A stretch of 64,000 nt of DNA from Mycolicibacterium sediminis (GCF_010731735.1 NZ_AP022588.1:5394001-5458000), one strand, 5' to 3'. Positions 32,061 through 40,518 are shown, numbered from the stretch's first letter. A program made the numbers and translations. Notes: a model not told the origin generated them from the sequence alone.

Positions 32061-32900
32061 TCACTCCGCCCGCAGTGCGGTGACGAACCGTGGCCGACCG
32101 GTGAGGTCGCGGCGGGACGTGACGTCGTAGAAGGCGCCCGTCCGCTCGAACACCGCAACCGTCGCCGCGGCAGTGGTGTCGTCGTGCTCGATCCCGATGC
32201 GCCCACTCCCCCTGCGCAGCAGGCGTGCCGCATGCACGACCAGCGGGCGGATCACCGACATCCCGTCGGGGCCGCCGAAGAGCGCCCGCGCCGGATCGTG
32301 CTCGGCGACCTCGGGATCGAGGTCGGCACCCTCGGGGATGTAGGGCGGATTGGCGACCAGGAGGTCGACCGCGCCGTCGTACTCCGACAGCAGACCGTCG
32401 GCGGTGACGTCGGCGGCGACGAGGTCGACGTGGACGTCCGCGACGTTGCGACGCGCGTACTCCAGCGCGCCGGGTGAGTCCTCGACGGCGACGACGGTGG
32501 CAGCGGGGAGGGCGTGCGAGAGCGCGACGGCGAGCGCGCCGGAGCCGGTGCACAGGTCGACGATCACCGGGGCGCGCGGAAGCGGTTGTGCCAGCGCCCA
32601 TTCGAGCAACGCCTCGGTCTCGGGCCGCGGCACGAACACGCCAGGTCCGACGGAGAGCGTCACGGGCCCGAAGGCGGCGGAGCCCACCAGGTGCTGCAGC
32701 GGGACGCGGCGGACCCTGGCATCCACGACGTCGCGGAACCGCGACTCGAAGTCGTCGTCGGGTTCGGTGATGAACAGTCGCCCGCGATCCACCCCCGCGA
32801 CGTGCGCGGCCAGCAACTCGGCATCGACGCGGGCACTGTCGATCCCGGCGGTCGCGAACCGGTCGGCGGCTGCGGCGACGGCCCGGCGCACGCGCGTCAC
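32061..32900 (-). CDS. prmC: Release-factor glutamine N5-methyltransferase PrmC (HemK)
   Basis: 279 aa. Methylates the Gln of the GGQ motif in peptide release factors. An N-terminal helical bundle is followed by a SAM-dependent fold with VDLCTGSGALAVALS (SAM loop, residue 115 on) and the hallmark NPPY at residues 184-187. It overlaps prfA, its substrate gene, by 4 bp, which is the usual pairing. Confidence 0.95.
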   Translation of the reverse strand: MTRVRRAVAAAADRFATAGIDSARVDAELLAAHVAGVDRGRLFITEPDDDFESRFRDVVDARVRRVPLQHLVGSAAFGPVTLSVGPGVFVPRPETEALLEWALAQPLPRAPVIVDLCTGSGALAVALSHALPAATVVAVEDSPGALEYARRNVADVHVDLVAADVTADGLLSEYDGAVDLLVANPPYIPEGADLDPEVAEHDPARALFGGPDGMSVIRPLVVHAARLLRRGSGRIGIEHDDTTAAATVAVFERTGAFYDVTSRRDLTGRPRFVTALRAE

Positions 32901-33970
32901 GCTTCCTGCAGCCTCGCTTGCTTGTCGGCTGCGGCCAGGGCGTCCAGGACGGGATCGAGGTCACCGTCGAGCACCTGGTCGAGGTTGTGCGCCTTGAAGT
33001 TGATGCGGTGATCGGCGATGCGGTTCTCGGGGTAGTTGTACGTCCGGATGCGCTCACTGCGATCGACGGTGCGGATCTGACTGGCGCGGTCCGCCGACGC
33101 GGATTCGTTCGCCTGCTCCTCGGCGAGCGCCTGCAGCCGCGCGGCGAGCACCACCATGGCGCGAGCCTTGTTCTGCAGCTGCGATCGTTCGTTCTGGCAG
33201 GTCACGACGATGCCGGTCGGCAGGTGGGTGATGCGGACGGCGGAGTCGGTGGTGTTCACGCCCTGACCACCCTTGCCGGACGAGCGGTAGACGTCGATGC
33301 GGAGGTCGGATTCGTCGATCTGCACCTCGGCGACGTCCTCGGGCTCGGGATACACCAGGACGCCGGCGGCGGACGTGTGCACGCGGCCCTGCGACTCGGT
33401 GACGGGAACGCGCTGTACGCGGTGCACACCTCCCTCGAACTTCAGCCGGGACCAGACGCCGTCGATCGAGTCGCCCTTGCTGGCGATGGTGAGCGTGGCG
33501 TCCTTGTACCCACCCAGGTCGGACGTGGTCTCGTCGAGCACGGTGACGGTCCACCCGTGACGCTCGGCGTAGCGGATGTACATGCGCGCGAGATCCGCGG
33601 CGAACAGGGCCGACTCCTCGCCGCCCTCTCCGGACTTGAGTTCGAGTACGACGTCGTCGGCGTCGTGCGGATCGCGAGGTGCCAGCAGGTCGGTGAGCAG
33701 CGAGTCGAGTTCGTGTACCCGCGCCTCGAGTTCGGGCACCTCCTCGGCGAAGGAGGCGTCGTCGACGGCGAGTTCGCGTGCGGCTTCGAGGTCACCCTGG
33801 GCGGCGTCGAGCTTGCGGTAGGCCGCCACGACGGGAGCCACCTGGGCGAACCGCTTGCCCACGCGACGGGCTGCCGTGGCGTCGGCGTGCAGTGCCGGGT
33901 CGGCGAGTTGCCGCTCGAGGTCGGCATGCTCGTCGAGCAGCGCCTCGATCTTTGGGGCGTTGTCGCTCAT
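32897..33970 (-). CDS. prfA: Peptide chain release factor 1
   Basis: 357 aa. Reads UAA and UAG. The RF1-type codon-recognition tripeptide PVT lies in RVQRVPVTESQGR, and the catalytic GGQ in SSGKGGQGVNTTDSAVR. The ATG at 33970 (MSDNAPKIEALLDEH) is preceded by GGAGAGG at good spacing; a farther upstream ATG (34003) has no such site. Confidence 0.96.
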   Translation of the reverse strand: MSDNAPKIEALLDEHADLERQLADPALHADATAARRVGKRFAQVAPVVAAYRKLDAAQGDLEAARELAVDDASFAEEVPELEARVHELDSLLTDLLAPRDPHDADDVVLELKSGEGGEESALFAADLARMYIRYAERHGWTVTVLDETTSDLGGYKDATLTIASKGDSIDGVWSRLKFEGGVHRVQRVPVTESQGRVHTSAAGVLVYPEPEDVAEVQIDESDLRIDVYRSSGKGGQGVNTTDSAVRITHLPTGIVVTCQNERSQLQNKARAMVVLAARLQALAEEQANESASADRASQIRTVDRSERIRTYNYPENRIADHRINFKAHNLDQVLDGDLDPVLDALAAADKQARLQEA

Positions 33971-34008
33971 GCTGGCCTCTCCTTCCACCTCGGTGCGGAT
34001 CAACGAAA

Positions 34009-34052
34009 ACGGCGCCCGAACCCGACGCGTGATGCGTCAGGTCGGGCGCCGT
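34009..34052 (-). terminator. Rho-independent terminator between rpmE and prfA
   Basis: An 11-bp GC-rich stem (34009-34019 with 34042-34052) encloses a second small hairpin GACGC/GCGTC. In the minus direction the outer stem is followed immediately by TTTTCGTTG. It starts nine bases after the rpmE stop. It probably lowers or regulates readthrough from rpmE into prfA. Confidence 0.7.
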
Positions 34053-34060
34053 CGACGTAG

Positions 34061-34300
34061 CTAGCTGTCGGCGTCGGCCTTCTCGGTCGCCCCGGCGCGC
34101 TTGCCGTAGCGCTTCTCGAAGCGGGCCACGCGGCCGCCGCTGTCGAGGATCTTCTGCTTGCCTGTGTAGAACGGGTGGCACTGGGAGCAGACCTCGACCA
34201 CGATGTGGCCGCTCTCCTTGGTGCTACGCGTCGTGAAGGTGTTGCCGCAGCCGCAGACCACGTTGGTCTCGTTGTATGCGGGGTGAATGCCGGTTCTCAT
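34061..34300 (-). CDS. rpmE: Ribosomal protein bL31, zinc-binding (C+) form
   Basis: 79 aa. Large-subunit protein L31 at the intersubunit bridge. The four zinc-ligand cysteines Cys16, Cys18, Cys38 and Cys41 are all present (VVCGCGN and CSQCHPFYTG), so this is the zinc-containing paralogue used when zinc is plentiful. The ATG at 34300 follows GAGGACC. In M. tuberculosis rho lies directly upstream; here a four-gene insertion separates them. Confidence 0.95.
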   Translation of the reverse strand: MRTGIHPAYNETNVVCGCGNTFTTRSTKESGHIVVEVCSQCHPFYTGKQKILDSGGRVARFEKRYGKRAGATEKADADS

Positions 34301-34439
34301 GATCAGGTCCTCTTCGTTGGGTGGTCGCCGGGTCGCCCGCTCCCTGACCTGGGAGATGTCGAACGTGAACCGGAACCGAGGTCGACGGCCCATTATGCCA
34401 GGTCAGCCGCCAGTGTCATAAACGAGCGCGAACCGGCCG

Positions 34440-35063
34440 CTATTCCCGGGTGCGGGCGAGGGCAGCGCCCTCGCCGCTGAGCCCGGCAAGTCCCGGGCGG
34501 CGGCCCGCCAGCACCAGCACGACGTCACCGATCGGCCCCGCGGCGACGTCGCCGTCACCGACCGCGAAGTCGACGTCCGTCGCGGTGAATCGAATCCCCA
34601 CGAAGCGCTTGCGCGGGTTGAGCGGGAAGCTCATCCCCCACAGCCGATGCGCCGCGGCCGTCGCCGCGTCGGTAGGCATGCTGCGTGCGATGCCCAGTGG
34701 TCGCGCGATGTCCTGACCGTGGATAAGGGCGTCGACCAGCGGGTCGACGACGGCGGTGCCCGGTGGGCGGTGCCGCTGCCCCACCATGGCACGCAGAGCG
34801 TCGACGACGTCCTCGGGCGGCCGCGCGTCGTGCGTGACGACCCGCCGCATCATCGCGTTGAACCGGAAGCCGGACCGGAACGCCTGCCAGGCCATCTGAC
34901 TCCAGGGCGCGTTGGCGTGGGTGAGGTGTGCGGCCACGTCGCGGACGGTCCAGCCCTCGCACAGCGACGGCGTCGACCACTGCGACGGCGCCAGGGTGTC
35001 GAGGAGGTCGGCGAGATCCGCCCGCTGGTCGTCGATGTGCTGCCAGATGTCGTCGTCGTGCAT
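34440..35063 (-). CDS. Maleylpyruvate isomerase-family mycothiol-dependent protein (DinB-like)
   Basis: 207 aa. The N-terminal DinB-like four-helix bundle begins with a DLADLLDTLAPSQWSTPSLCEGWTVRDVAAHLTH pattern shared by MDMPI_N proteins. The His of AAHLTH and the conserved His in the IHGQDIARPLG region are the usual metal ligands. These proteins use mycothiol as thiol cofactor for isomerisation or detoxification. Divergent from a MarR regulator, with two MarR-type operators in the 80-bp gap, so its expression is probably controlled by that regulator. Substrate unknown. Confidence 0.85.
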   Translation of the reverse strand: MHDDDIWQHIDDQRADLADLLDTLAPSQWSTPSLCEGWTVRDVAAHLTHANAPWSQMAWQAFRSGFRFNAMMRRVVTHDARPPEDVVDALRAMVGQRHRPPGTAVVDPLVDALIHGQDIARPLGIARSMPTDAATAAAHRLWGMSFPLNPRKRFVGIRFTATDVDFAVGDGDVAAGPIGDVVLVLAGRRPGLAGLSGEGAALARTRE

Positions 35064-35079
35064 CGCGGCTCCTCCGTGA

Positions 35080-35122
35080 TTGGTCAGGATTACTGACCAA
35101 ACTAGTCAGTCGGGCTGACCAA
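35080..35122. promoter_or_regulatory. Two tandem MarR-type operators, 22 bp apart
   Basis: Operator 1 (35080-35100) is the perfect inverted repeat TTGGTCAG-N5-CTGACCAA. Operator 2 (35102-35122) is CTAGTCAG-N5-CTGACCAA with the same geometry. Equivalent bases are exactly 22 bp apart, two helical turns, so two dimers would bind the same face of the DNA. They fill the gap between the divergent MarR and mycothiol-enzyme genes. Confidence 0.8.
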
Positions 35123-35143
35123 CGCAAGATAGAGTCGACGACG

Positions 35144-35575
35144 ATGACCGAACCGAACACCGCCGCGCTGATGTTCATCGCTCACCGCGCCGCCGAGTCC
35201 CGCGTGCACACCGCGCTCCGCGCATCGGGTTTCGACGATCTGACGGTGGCGCAGACGAAGCTTGCGCAGCGGCTCGATCCGAACGGCATTCGCGTCACCG
35301 ATCTGGCGGATCGGGCGCACGTCACCAAGCAGACCGCCGGAGCGCTGGTCGACGACCTCGAGCGCAACGGGTACGTGGAGCGAACCCCCGACCCGGCCGA
35401 CGCCAGGGCGCGGCTGGTGATCCTCAGCGACCGAGGACGGGACCTGTGCGCGGCCGCGGCGGCGGAGGTGTCGGCCGTCGAACGCGAGTGGCGGGAGCAT
35501 CTCGGCGCCGCCGGCTATGACCGGCTCCGTCAGCTCCTGCTGGAACTGCGCGACGTCACCGATCCGTTCCGCTGA
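35144..35575 (+). CDS. MarR-family transcriptional regulator
   Basis: 143 aa, normal MarR length. The winged helix-turn-helix spans residues about 25-95: GIRVTDLADRAHVTKQTAGALVDDLE is the recognition part, and the wing follows in RTPDPADARARLVILSDRG with the conserved Asp-Ala-Arg. N- and C-terminal helices give the dimer interface. The ATG at 35144 (MTEPNTAALMF) is supported by the operators just upstream. Probably represses itself and the divergent mycothiol-dependent gene. Its last 20 bp overlap the 3' end of the convergent acyl-CoA synthetase gene. Confidence 0.92.
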   Translation: MTEPNTAALMFIAHRAAESRVHTALRASGFDDLTVAQTKLAQRLDPNGIRVTDLADRAHVTKQTAGALVDDLERNGYVERTPDPADARARLVILSDRGRDLCAAAAAEVSAVEREWREHLGAAGYDRLRQLLLELRDVTDPFR

Positions 35576-37154
35576 TCGCCCGCTGATCGACTTGGTGATA
35601 GATCCTGCCCTCGCGCCGCCACAGCGTCCGACCGGCGGGCTCGACCCCGAGCGCGACGAGTTCCCGCTTGAGGATCTTGTTGGTCGCCGTACTCGGGAGG
35701 TCGTCGGCGAGCCACACCATCCGTGGCCAGGCCTTGGGCGACAGATCTCGTTGCGCGGCGAGGAATTGGGCGAAACCGTCCTCGTCGAGGTGCGCGTCGT
35801 CGCGCAGGACGATCGCGGCCATGACCTGATCGCCGACGAACTCGTCGGGCACCGGATACACCGCCACCCGGCTGATGACGTCCAGCCGCAGCAGGATTCG
35901 CTCGATGGGCGCGGTGGTGAGGTTCTCACCGTCGACCCGCATCCAGTCCGCCGTGCGGCCGGCGAGGTAGATCCAGCCGTCGACATCCCGGTACGCGAGG
36001 TCGCCCGACCAGTACATGCCGTGACGCATCCGCTGGTCGGTGGCACCCGGATCGTTGTAGTAGCCGCGAAAGAGCCCGCTGCCCTGGGTGTTGACGAGTT
36101 CACCGGTGGCGGCGTCGGCGTTGACGAGGGCACCCGTGTCGTCGAACCGGGCGACCTCGCACTCCCGAACGGTCTCGGGGTCGTAGATGGCGACACCGGG
36201 GAAGCCCCTGCCGATCGACCCGGTGGGACAGTCGTCGGGCCGGGTGATGATCACCGCGGTCTCGGTCGAACCGAAGCCGTCCCACACCGTGCACCCGAAG
36301 CGGCGGCCGAACTCCTCGATGTCGCGGTCGGCGGCCTCGTTGCCGAAGGCGATCCGCAGGGTGTTGTCGGCGTCGTCGTGCTGCTCGGCGGTCGCCAGGA
36401 TGTAGGCCAGAGGCTTGCCGACGTAGTTCATGTAGGTGGCGCCGTACCGCCGCACGTCGGGCAGGAAACGCGACGCCGAGAAGGCCGCCGGCACCATCGT
36501 CGCGCCCGCACCCAGTGCGACGCTCCAGCCCGCGTAGACGGCGTTCGAGTGGAACAGCGGCATCGCGAGATAGCAGACGTCCGAGGCGTCGAGGCCGTAC
36601 CGCTCGACGAGCGCGGTGCCGGCGAACAAGACCATGGCGTGGGGCACCTGGACGGCCTTCGGCTCACCACTGGTCCCGGAGGTGAAGATCATCATGAACG
36701 TGTCGTCGGCGGCGACCTCACGGTGCGGGGTCAACCGCGGTGCGGTGGAGGCTCTTTCGGCCCACTCGGGTGCGGACACGTCGACGACGGTGACGCCGGG
36801 CAACTCGACGCCGTCGAGCAGGTGACGGTGCTCGGCATCGGTCAGCAGGATCTGACAGTCGACACGGGCGACGTCGCGGGCGATCGCGTCACCGCGCCTC
36901 GTGGTGTTCACGCCGCACAGCACGTAGCCCCCGAGCGCCGCGGCCGCGAGCGCGGTCAGCATGTCCGGGGTGTTACCCATCAGGGTCCCGACGTGCAGCG
37001 GTCGTCCGCTGGTCGCCATGGCGATGAGGCTCGCCGCCTGCGCCGACGCCTCGGCGACGTGCTCACGCCACGTCCACGTCCGATCGCCGTGCCTGATGGC
37101 GGGTGCGTCCACCTCGGCGCGTTCGCGCATCAGCTGCTGCAGCGTGTCCGTCAT
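35556..37154 (-). CDS. Fatty-acyl-CoA synthetase, FadD17/FadD6-like
   Basis: 532 aa, ANL superfamily. Activates a carboxylic acid to acyl-AMP and then the CoA thioester. P-loop FTSGTSGEPK at residues 157-166; adenylation core GFGSTETAVIITRP; hinge and lid YWSGDLAYRDVDGWIYLAGRTADWMRVDGENL; the catalytic C-terminal Lys is in TATNKILKREL. It resembles M. tuberculosis FadD17, a steroid side-chain-associated enzyme, but substrate cannot be told from sequence. The ATG at 37154 is the only start consistent with the family. Divergent from a TetR gene 139 bp away. Confidence 0.9.
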   Translation of the reverse strand: MTDTLQQLMRERAEVDAPAIRHGDRTWTWREHVAEASAQAASLIAMATSGRPLHVGTLMGNTPDMLTALAAAALGGYVLCGVNTTRRGDAIARDVARVDCQILLTDAEHRHLLDGVELPGVTVVDVSAPEWAERASTAPRLTPHREVAADDTFMMIFTSGTSGEPKAVQVPHAMVLFAGTALVERYGLDASDVCYLAMPLFHSNAVYAGWSVALGAGATMVPAAFSASRFLPDVRRYGATYMNYVGKPLAYILATAEQHDDADNTLRIAFGNEAADRDIEEFGRRFGCTVWDGFGSTETAVIITRPDDCPTGSIGRGFPGVAIYDPETVRECEVARFDDTGALVNADAATGELVNTQGSGLFRGYYNDPGATDQRMRHGMYWSGDLAYRDVDGWIYLAGRTADWMRVDGENLTTAPIERILLRLDVISRVAVYPVPDEFVGDQVMAAIVLRDDAHLDEDGFAQFLAAQRDLSPKAWPRMVWLADDLPSTATNKILKRELVALGVEPAGRTLWRREGRIYHQVDQRAISGTDR

Positions 37155-37179
37155 CCTCGACCACCTCGGTCCCGCGTAG

Positions 37180-37195
37180 TGAACAGATCTGCTGA
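37180..37195. promoter_or_regulatory. Candidate TetR operator between fadD and tetR
   Basis: TGAACAGATCTGCTGA is an interrupted palindrome around CAGATCTG (pattern TnAnCAGATCTGnTnA) located 26 bp upstream of the acyl-CoA synthetase start and about 100 bp upstream of the divergent TetR gene. TetR regulators commonly bind such sites. Proposed from symmetry and place only. Confidence 0.35.
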
Positions 37196-37293
37196 AGTGT
37201 CTACCATCGCCGGACCGCCGAGCGGTACCGTCTGGCACTGGCAGAATGCCTCCGTGTCGTACCGACTCGCAGACGAATGACGAGGAACGCTTC

Positions 37294-37926
37294 GTGACCA
37301 CCACACCGGACGTCGCACCGACCGATTCGGCGCCGCGGTCCGTCAGCGTGCGGGATCGACTGATCGACGCTGCCGAGGTGTGTCTGCGCGCCCGCGGCAT
37401 CCGGTCGACGACGGTGTCCGAGGTCGCCGAGGTCGCGGGGGTGTCTCGCGGCTGGCTGTACCGGCACTTTCCGGACAAGGTCTCGCTGTTGGGTGCGGCG
37501 ATAGTCCGACTCAACGACGCCTACTGGTCGAAGTCGCACGAACTGCTTGCCGGGGTGGAGGGCCTCGACCGGCAGATCGCCGCGGGAATCACGCACGGCC
37601 GCACGGCGTACGACGATCCAGGGGCGCTGCTCATGAAGCTGCGCGTGGACGAACCCGAGGAGTTCGCCGCATGCGCGGGAGCCGGGGTCCACGGCCTGGT
37701 GCCCGACCTGGCCGAGTTCTGGAAGCGGTACCTGCTCACCGCGCGAGACGCCGACGAGGTGCATCCGGACGTGTGCGTCGACGAGGCAAGCGAATGGATC
37801 GCCCGCGCAATCCTGTCCCTCACCACGGTTCCCGGTGCGCACTTCGACGCAGGCGACCCCGCGGCGGTGCTGACCCACGTCCGCCGCTACGTGATGCCCG
37901 GCCTGCGCGCCGACCCGACGGACTGA
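37294..37926 (+). CDS. TetR-family regulator, likely controlling the acyl-CoA synthetase gene
   Basis: 210 aa from the GTG at 37294, which has GAGGAA eight bases upstream; an in-frame ATG at 37246 would add 16 residues without a ribosome site. The N-terminal HTH (residues about 18-64) reads LIDAAEVCLRARGIRSTTV then VAEVAGVSRGWLYRHFPDK. The C-terminal ligand-binding part is not assignable to a ligand. Divergent from fadD and therefore a probable local regulator sensing an acyl-CoA or fatty acid (inference). Confidence 0.88.
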   Translation: MTTTPDVAPTDSAPRSVSVRDRLIDAAEVCLRARGIRSTTVSEVAEVAGVSRGWLYRHFPDKVSLLGAAIVRLNDAYWSKSHELLAGVEGLDRQIAAGITHGRTAYDDPGALLMKLRVDEPEEFAACAGAGVHGLVPDLAEFWKRYLLTARDADEVHPDVCVDEASEWIARAILSLTTVPGAHFDAGDPAAVLTHVRRYVMPGLRADPTD

Positions 37927-37939
37927 CCGCGGACGCACG

Positions 37940-37971
37940 ACGGCCCCGCACACCGAGGTGTGCGGGGCCGT
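37940..37971. terminator. Bidirectional terminator between tetR and rho
   Basis: A 14-bp perfect GC-rich stem (ACGGCCCCGCACAC with its complement) closed by a 4-nt CGAG loop, between the convergent stops of the TetR gene (37926) and rho (37994). On the plus side it is followed by TTGAG, so the U-tract is poor; mycobacterial terminators often lack one. Confidence 0.75.
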
Positions 37972-37993
37972 TGAGCCGTACCGACCGACGAGG

Positions 37994-40234
37994 TCAGTCG
38001 CGGTCCATTCCCGGGGTGGTCTTGGAGACCTGTACCAGGAACTCGTAGTTCGTCTTCGTCTTGCGCAGCTGGCTCATCAGCAGGTCGATGGCCGCATGCG
38101 AGTCGAGCCCCGAGAGCACCCGGCGCAGCTTGTGCACGACGCCGAACTCGTCGGTGGACAGCAGCAGCTCGTCCTTGCGGGTGTTCGACGGGTTGACGTC
38201 GACGGCCGGGAACACGCGGCGCTCCGCGATCTTGCGGTCGAGCTTGAGTTCGGCGTTGCCGGTGCCCTTGAACTCCTCGAAGATCACCGTGTCACCCGTG
38301 GAACCGGTCTCCACCAGCGCGGTGGCGATGATGGTCAGCGATCCACCGAACTCGATGTTGCGGGCGGCGCCGAGGAAGCGCTTCGGCGGGTAGAGCGCGG
38401 TCGAGTCGACACCGCCGGACAGGATGCGACCCGACGCCGGTGACGCGTTGTTGTACGCGCGACCGAGACGGGTGATCGAGTCCAGCAGCACGACGACGTC
38501 CTTGCCCTGCTCCACCAGGCGCTTGGCGCGCTCGATGGCCAGTTCCGCCGCCTGCGTGTGGTCTGACGGCGGGCGGTCGAAGGTGGAGGCGATGACCTCA
38601 CCCTTGACGCTGCGCTGCATGTCGGTGACCTCTTCGGGCCGCTCGTCGACCAGCACCACCATGAGGTGGCACTCGGGGTTGTTGGTCGCGATCGCGTTGG
38701 CGATGTCCTGCAGGATCATCGTCTTGCCGGCCTTGGGAGGCGACACGATCAGGGCGCGCTGGCCCTTGCCGATCGGCATGATCAGGTCGATCACGCGCGT
38801 GCTCATCCGGTCGGGCGTGGTCTCGAGACGCAGCCGCTGGTTCGGGTAGAGCGGGGTCAGCTTCGTGAAGTCCGGCCGGTTCCTGGCGTCCTCCACCGGG
38901 CCACCGTTGATGGTGTCGATGCGGACCAGCGGGTTGAACTTCTGACGCGGGTTGTTGCTATTGCTGTTGCTGCCCGTGTTCTCGCCCTCGCGCGGAACCC
39001 GCACGGCACCGGTGATGGCGTCGCCGCGACGAAGCCCGTTCTTGCGGACCATGTTCATCGACACGTAGACGTCGTTCGGTCCCGCGAGGTAGCCCGACGT
39101 ACGCACGAATGCGTAGTTGTCGAGCACGTCGAGGATGCCGGCGACCGGCTGTACGACGTCGTCGTCACGCAGTTCGGTGTCGCCACCGCCGCCGCCTTCG
39201 CCGCTGCCGCCGCGCTCACGGCGCCTGCGGTCGCGGAACCGACGTCCGCGACGTCCGCCCCGGCCGTCGCCATCGTCGTCGTCATCGTCGTTGTTGTTGT
39301 TGTTGCGGTTGTCGGTGCGGTTGCCGCCACCGTCGTTGCGGTTGTCGTTGCGGTTGTTGCCGCCGCCATCGTTGCGGTTGTTGCCACCGCCATCGTTGCG
39401 GTTGTTGCCGCCGCCATCGTTGCGGTTGTTGCCGCCACCGTCGTTGCGGTTGTTGCCACCGTCATTGCGGTTGTTGCCGCCGTCGTTGCGGTTGTTCCCG
39501 CCACCGTCGTTGCGGTTGCGGTTGCGGTTGTTGCCGCCGCCGGTGTTGCCCTGATCGTCCTGGCCGCCCTGACCACCCTTGGTGGTCTGCTGGCGCCGGC
39601 GCGAGTCGTCACCGTCGGTGGACTCGCCCTTGACGTCGGGCTTATCGGCCGGCTTGTCGTCGACCTTGTCGGCCGGCTGGGCCTCGGGGGCGGGCGTCGC
39701 GTCGGCCTTCTCGACCTGAGGTGTCTCGACCTTCGGGGTCGGCTGCTCGTCGGCCCGGGCCTCGCCGGCCTCGGTCTCGGCAGCCGGCGCACCGGTCTGA
39801 CGGGAGGCGCCACGGCGTTCCCGGCGGGGACGGGTGGCAGCAGGTGCCGCCGCGGCGTCCGCGGCGGGCTGGCCGGTCTGCTCGGGAGCCTGCTGAGCGG
39901 GCTCTGCGGCGGCGGTGGTGGCCGCCGTGGCGGTGCCGTTGGTCTCGCCTCGGTGCTCGCGGATCGCAGCGATCAGCTCGCCCTTGCGCATTCCGGACGA
40001 GCCCTTCACACCCAGTTGGGTGGCGAGTGCGCGCAGGTCCGGCAGCACCATCGCGGTGAGCGACGTGCCGCGGTCGCCGGATGCGGCGTTGCCCTTGGGT
40101 GCGGTCTCTGCGGTCGGAGTCTGCACTGCGCCTGCCGTTTCCGGCGCAGCGGAGTCGGAACTCGAAGAGGTGGTGTCGGGCGTGGCGACGTCGTCGCTAC
40201 TGCCGTCCGCCGTGATGAGGTCCGTATCGGTCAC
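37994..40234 (-). CDS. rho: Transcription termination factor Rho with expanded N-terminal insert
   Basis: 746 aa, longer than M. tuberculosis Rho (about 600). A hexameric RNA helicase that ends transcription. Residues about 1-90 are acidic/Ser-Thr rich; the Rho N helix-extension-helix (ALATQLGVKGSSGMRKGELIAAI) comes next; residues about 226-316 are a tandem NDGGGNNR repeat followed by acidic and Arg-rich tracts. The OB-fold RNA-binding domain (VAGILDVLDNYAFVRTSGYL) follows, and then the ATPase with Walker A SPPKAGKT (near 498) and LLDSITRLGRAYN (near 583). The GTG at 40234 has AGGAAAGGA upstream; an ATG at 40279 is possible. A 284-bp leader region separates it from thrB; rho genes are often autoregulated there. 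Confidence 0.96.
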   Translation of the reverse strand: MTDTDLITADGSSDDVATPDTTSSSSDSAAPETAGAVQTPTAETAPKGNAASGDRGTSLTAMVLPDLRALATQLGVKGSSGMRKGELIAAIREHRGETNGTATAATTAAAEPAQQAPEQTGQPAADAAAAPAATRPRRERRGASRQTGAPAAETEAGEARADEQPTPKVETPQVEKADATPAPEAQPADKVDDKPADKPDVKGESTDGDDSRRRQQTTKGGQGGQDDQGNTGGGNNRNRNRNDGGGNNRNDGGNNRNDGGNNRNDGGGNNRNDGGGNNRNDGGGNNRNDGGGNNRNDNRNDGGGNRTDNRNNNNNDDDDDDGDGRGGRRGRRFRDRRRRERGGSGEGGGGGDTELRDDDVVQPVAGILDVLDNYAFVRTSGYLAGPNDVYVSMNMVRKNGLRRGDAITGAVRVPREGENTGSNSNSNNPRQKFNPLVRIDTINGGPVEDARNRPDFTKLTPLYPNQRLRLETTPDRMSTRVIDLIMPIGKGQRALIVSPPKAGKTMILQDIANAIATNNPECHLMVVLVDERPEEVTDMQRSVKGEVIASTFDRPPSDHTQAAELAIERAKRLVEQGKDVVVLLDSITRLGRAYNNASPASGRILSGGVDSTALYPPKRFLGAARNIEFGGSLTIIATALVETGSTGDTVIFEEFKGTGNAELKLDRKIAERRVFPAVDVNPSNTRKDELLLSTDEFGVVHKLRRVLSGLDSHAAIDLLMSQLRKTKTNYEFLVQVSKTTPGMDRD
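39290..39545 (-). repeat. 24/21-bp tandem repeat inside rho (NDGGGNNR units)
   Basis: About nine to ten copies of a 24-bp unit, some shortened by one Gly codon to 21 bp, encode NDGGGNNR or NDGGNNR. Units are nearly identical at the DNA level, with only C/T and A/G changes, so slippage can alter copy number without a frameshift. The array ends in runs of Asn and Asp codons. Confidence 0.9.
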
Positions 40235-40518
40235 GGATTTCCTTTCCTCCCTCGCTGACGTGATCGCGCGAGGGTTCATCGCATTCGGCAGATCCGCCGA
40301 ATGTCGAGGGGCCCACCGTCGCCTCTGCAACGGTGATCGCCCTGGGTCCGCCGCGGGGCCGCGAACCTTCAGTGCAAGGGTTGTACACCTAAGAGAAGAG
40401 TGGTCGTCCTAGTGTCGGCGCAGGCACAGAGGCTGCGATTGCTGGACGAATCCGAGGATAACCCGCATCGGAGTGGGAAGCAACAACGACCCCTGCTTCG
40501 CGTGTGGCGCGTGTCGAC

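Noticed and set aside
39290..39545. Regular repeats resembling a CRISPR array
   Set aside because: Units are contiguous 21-24-bp copies without unique spacers and they translate in frame as part of Rho.
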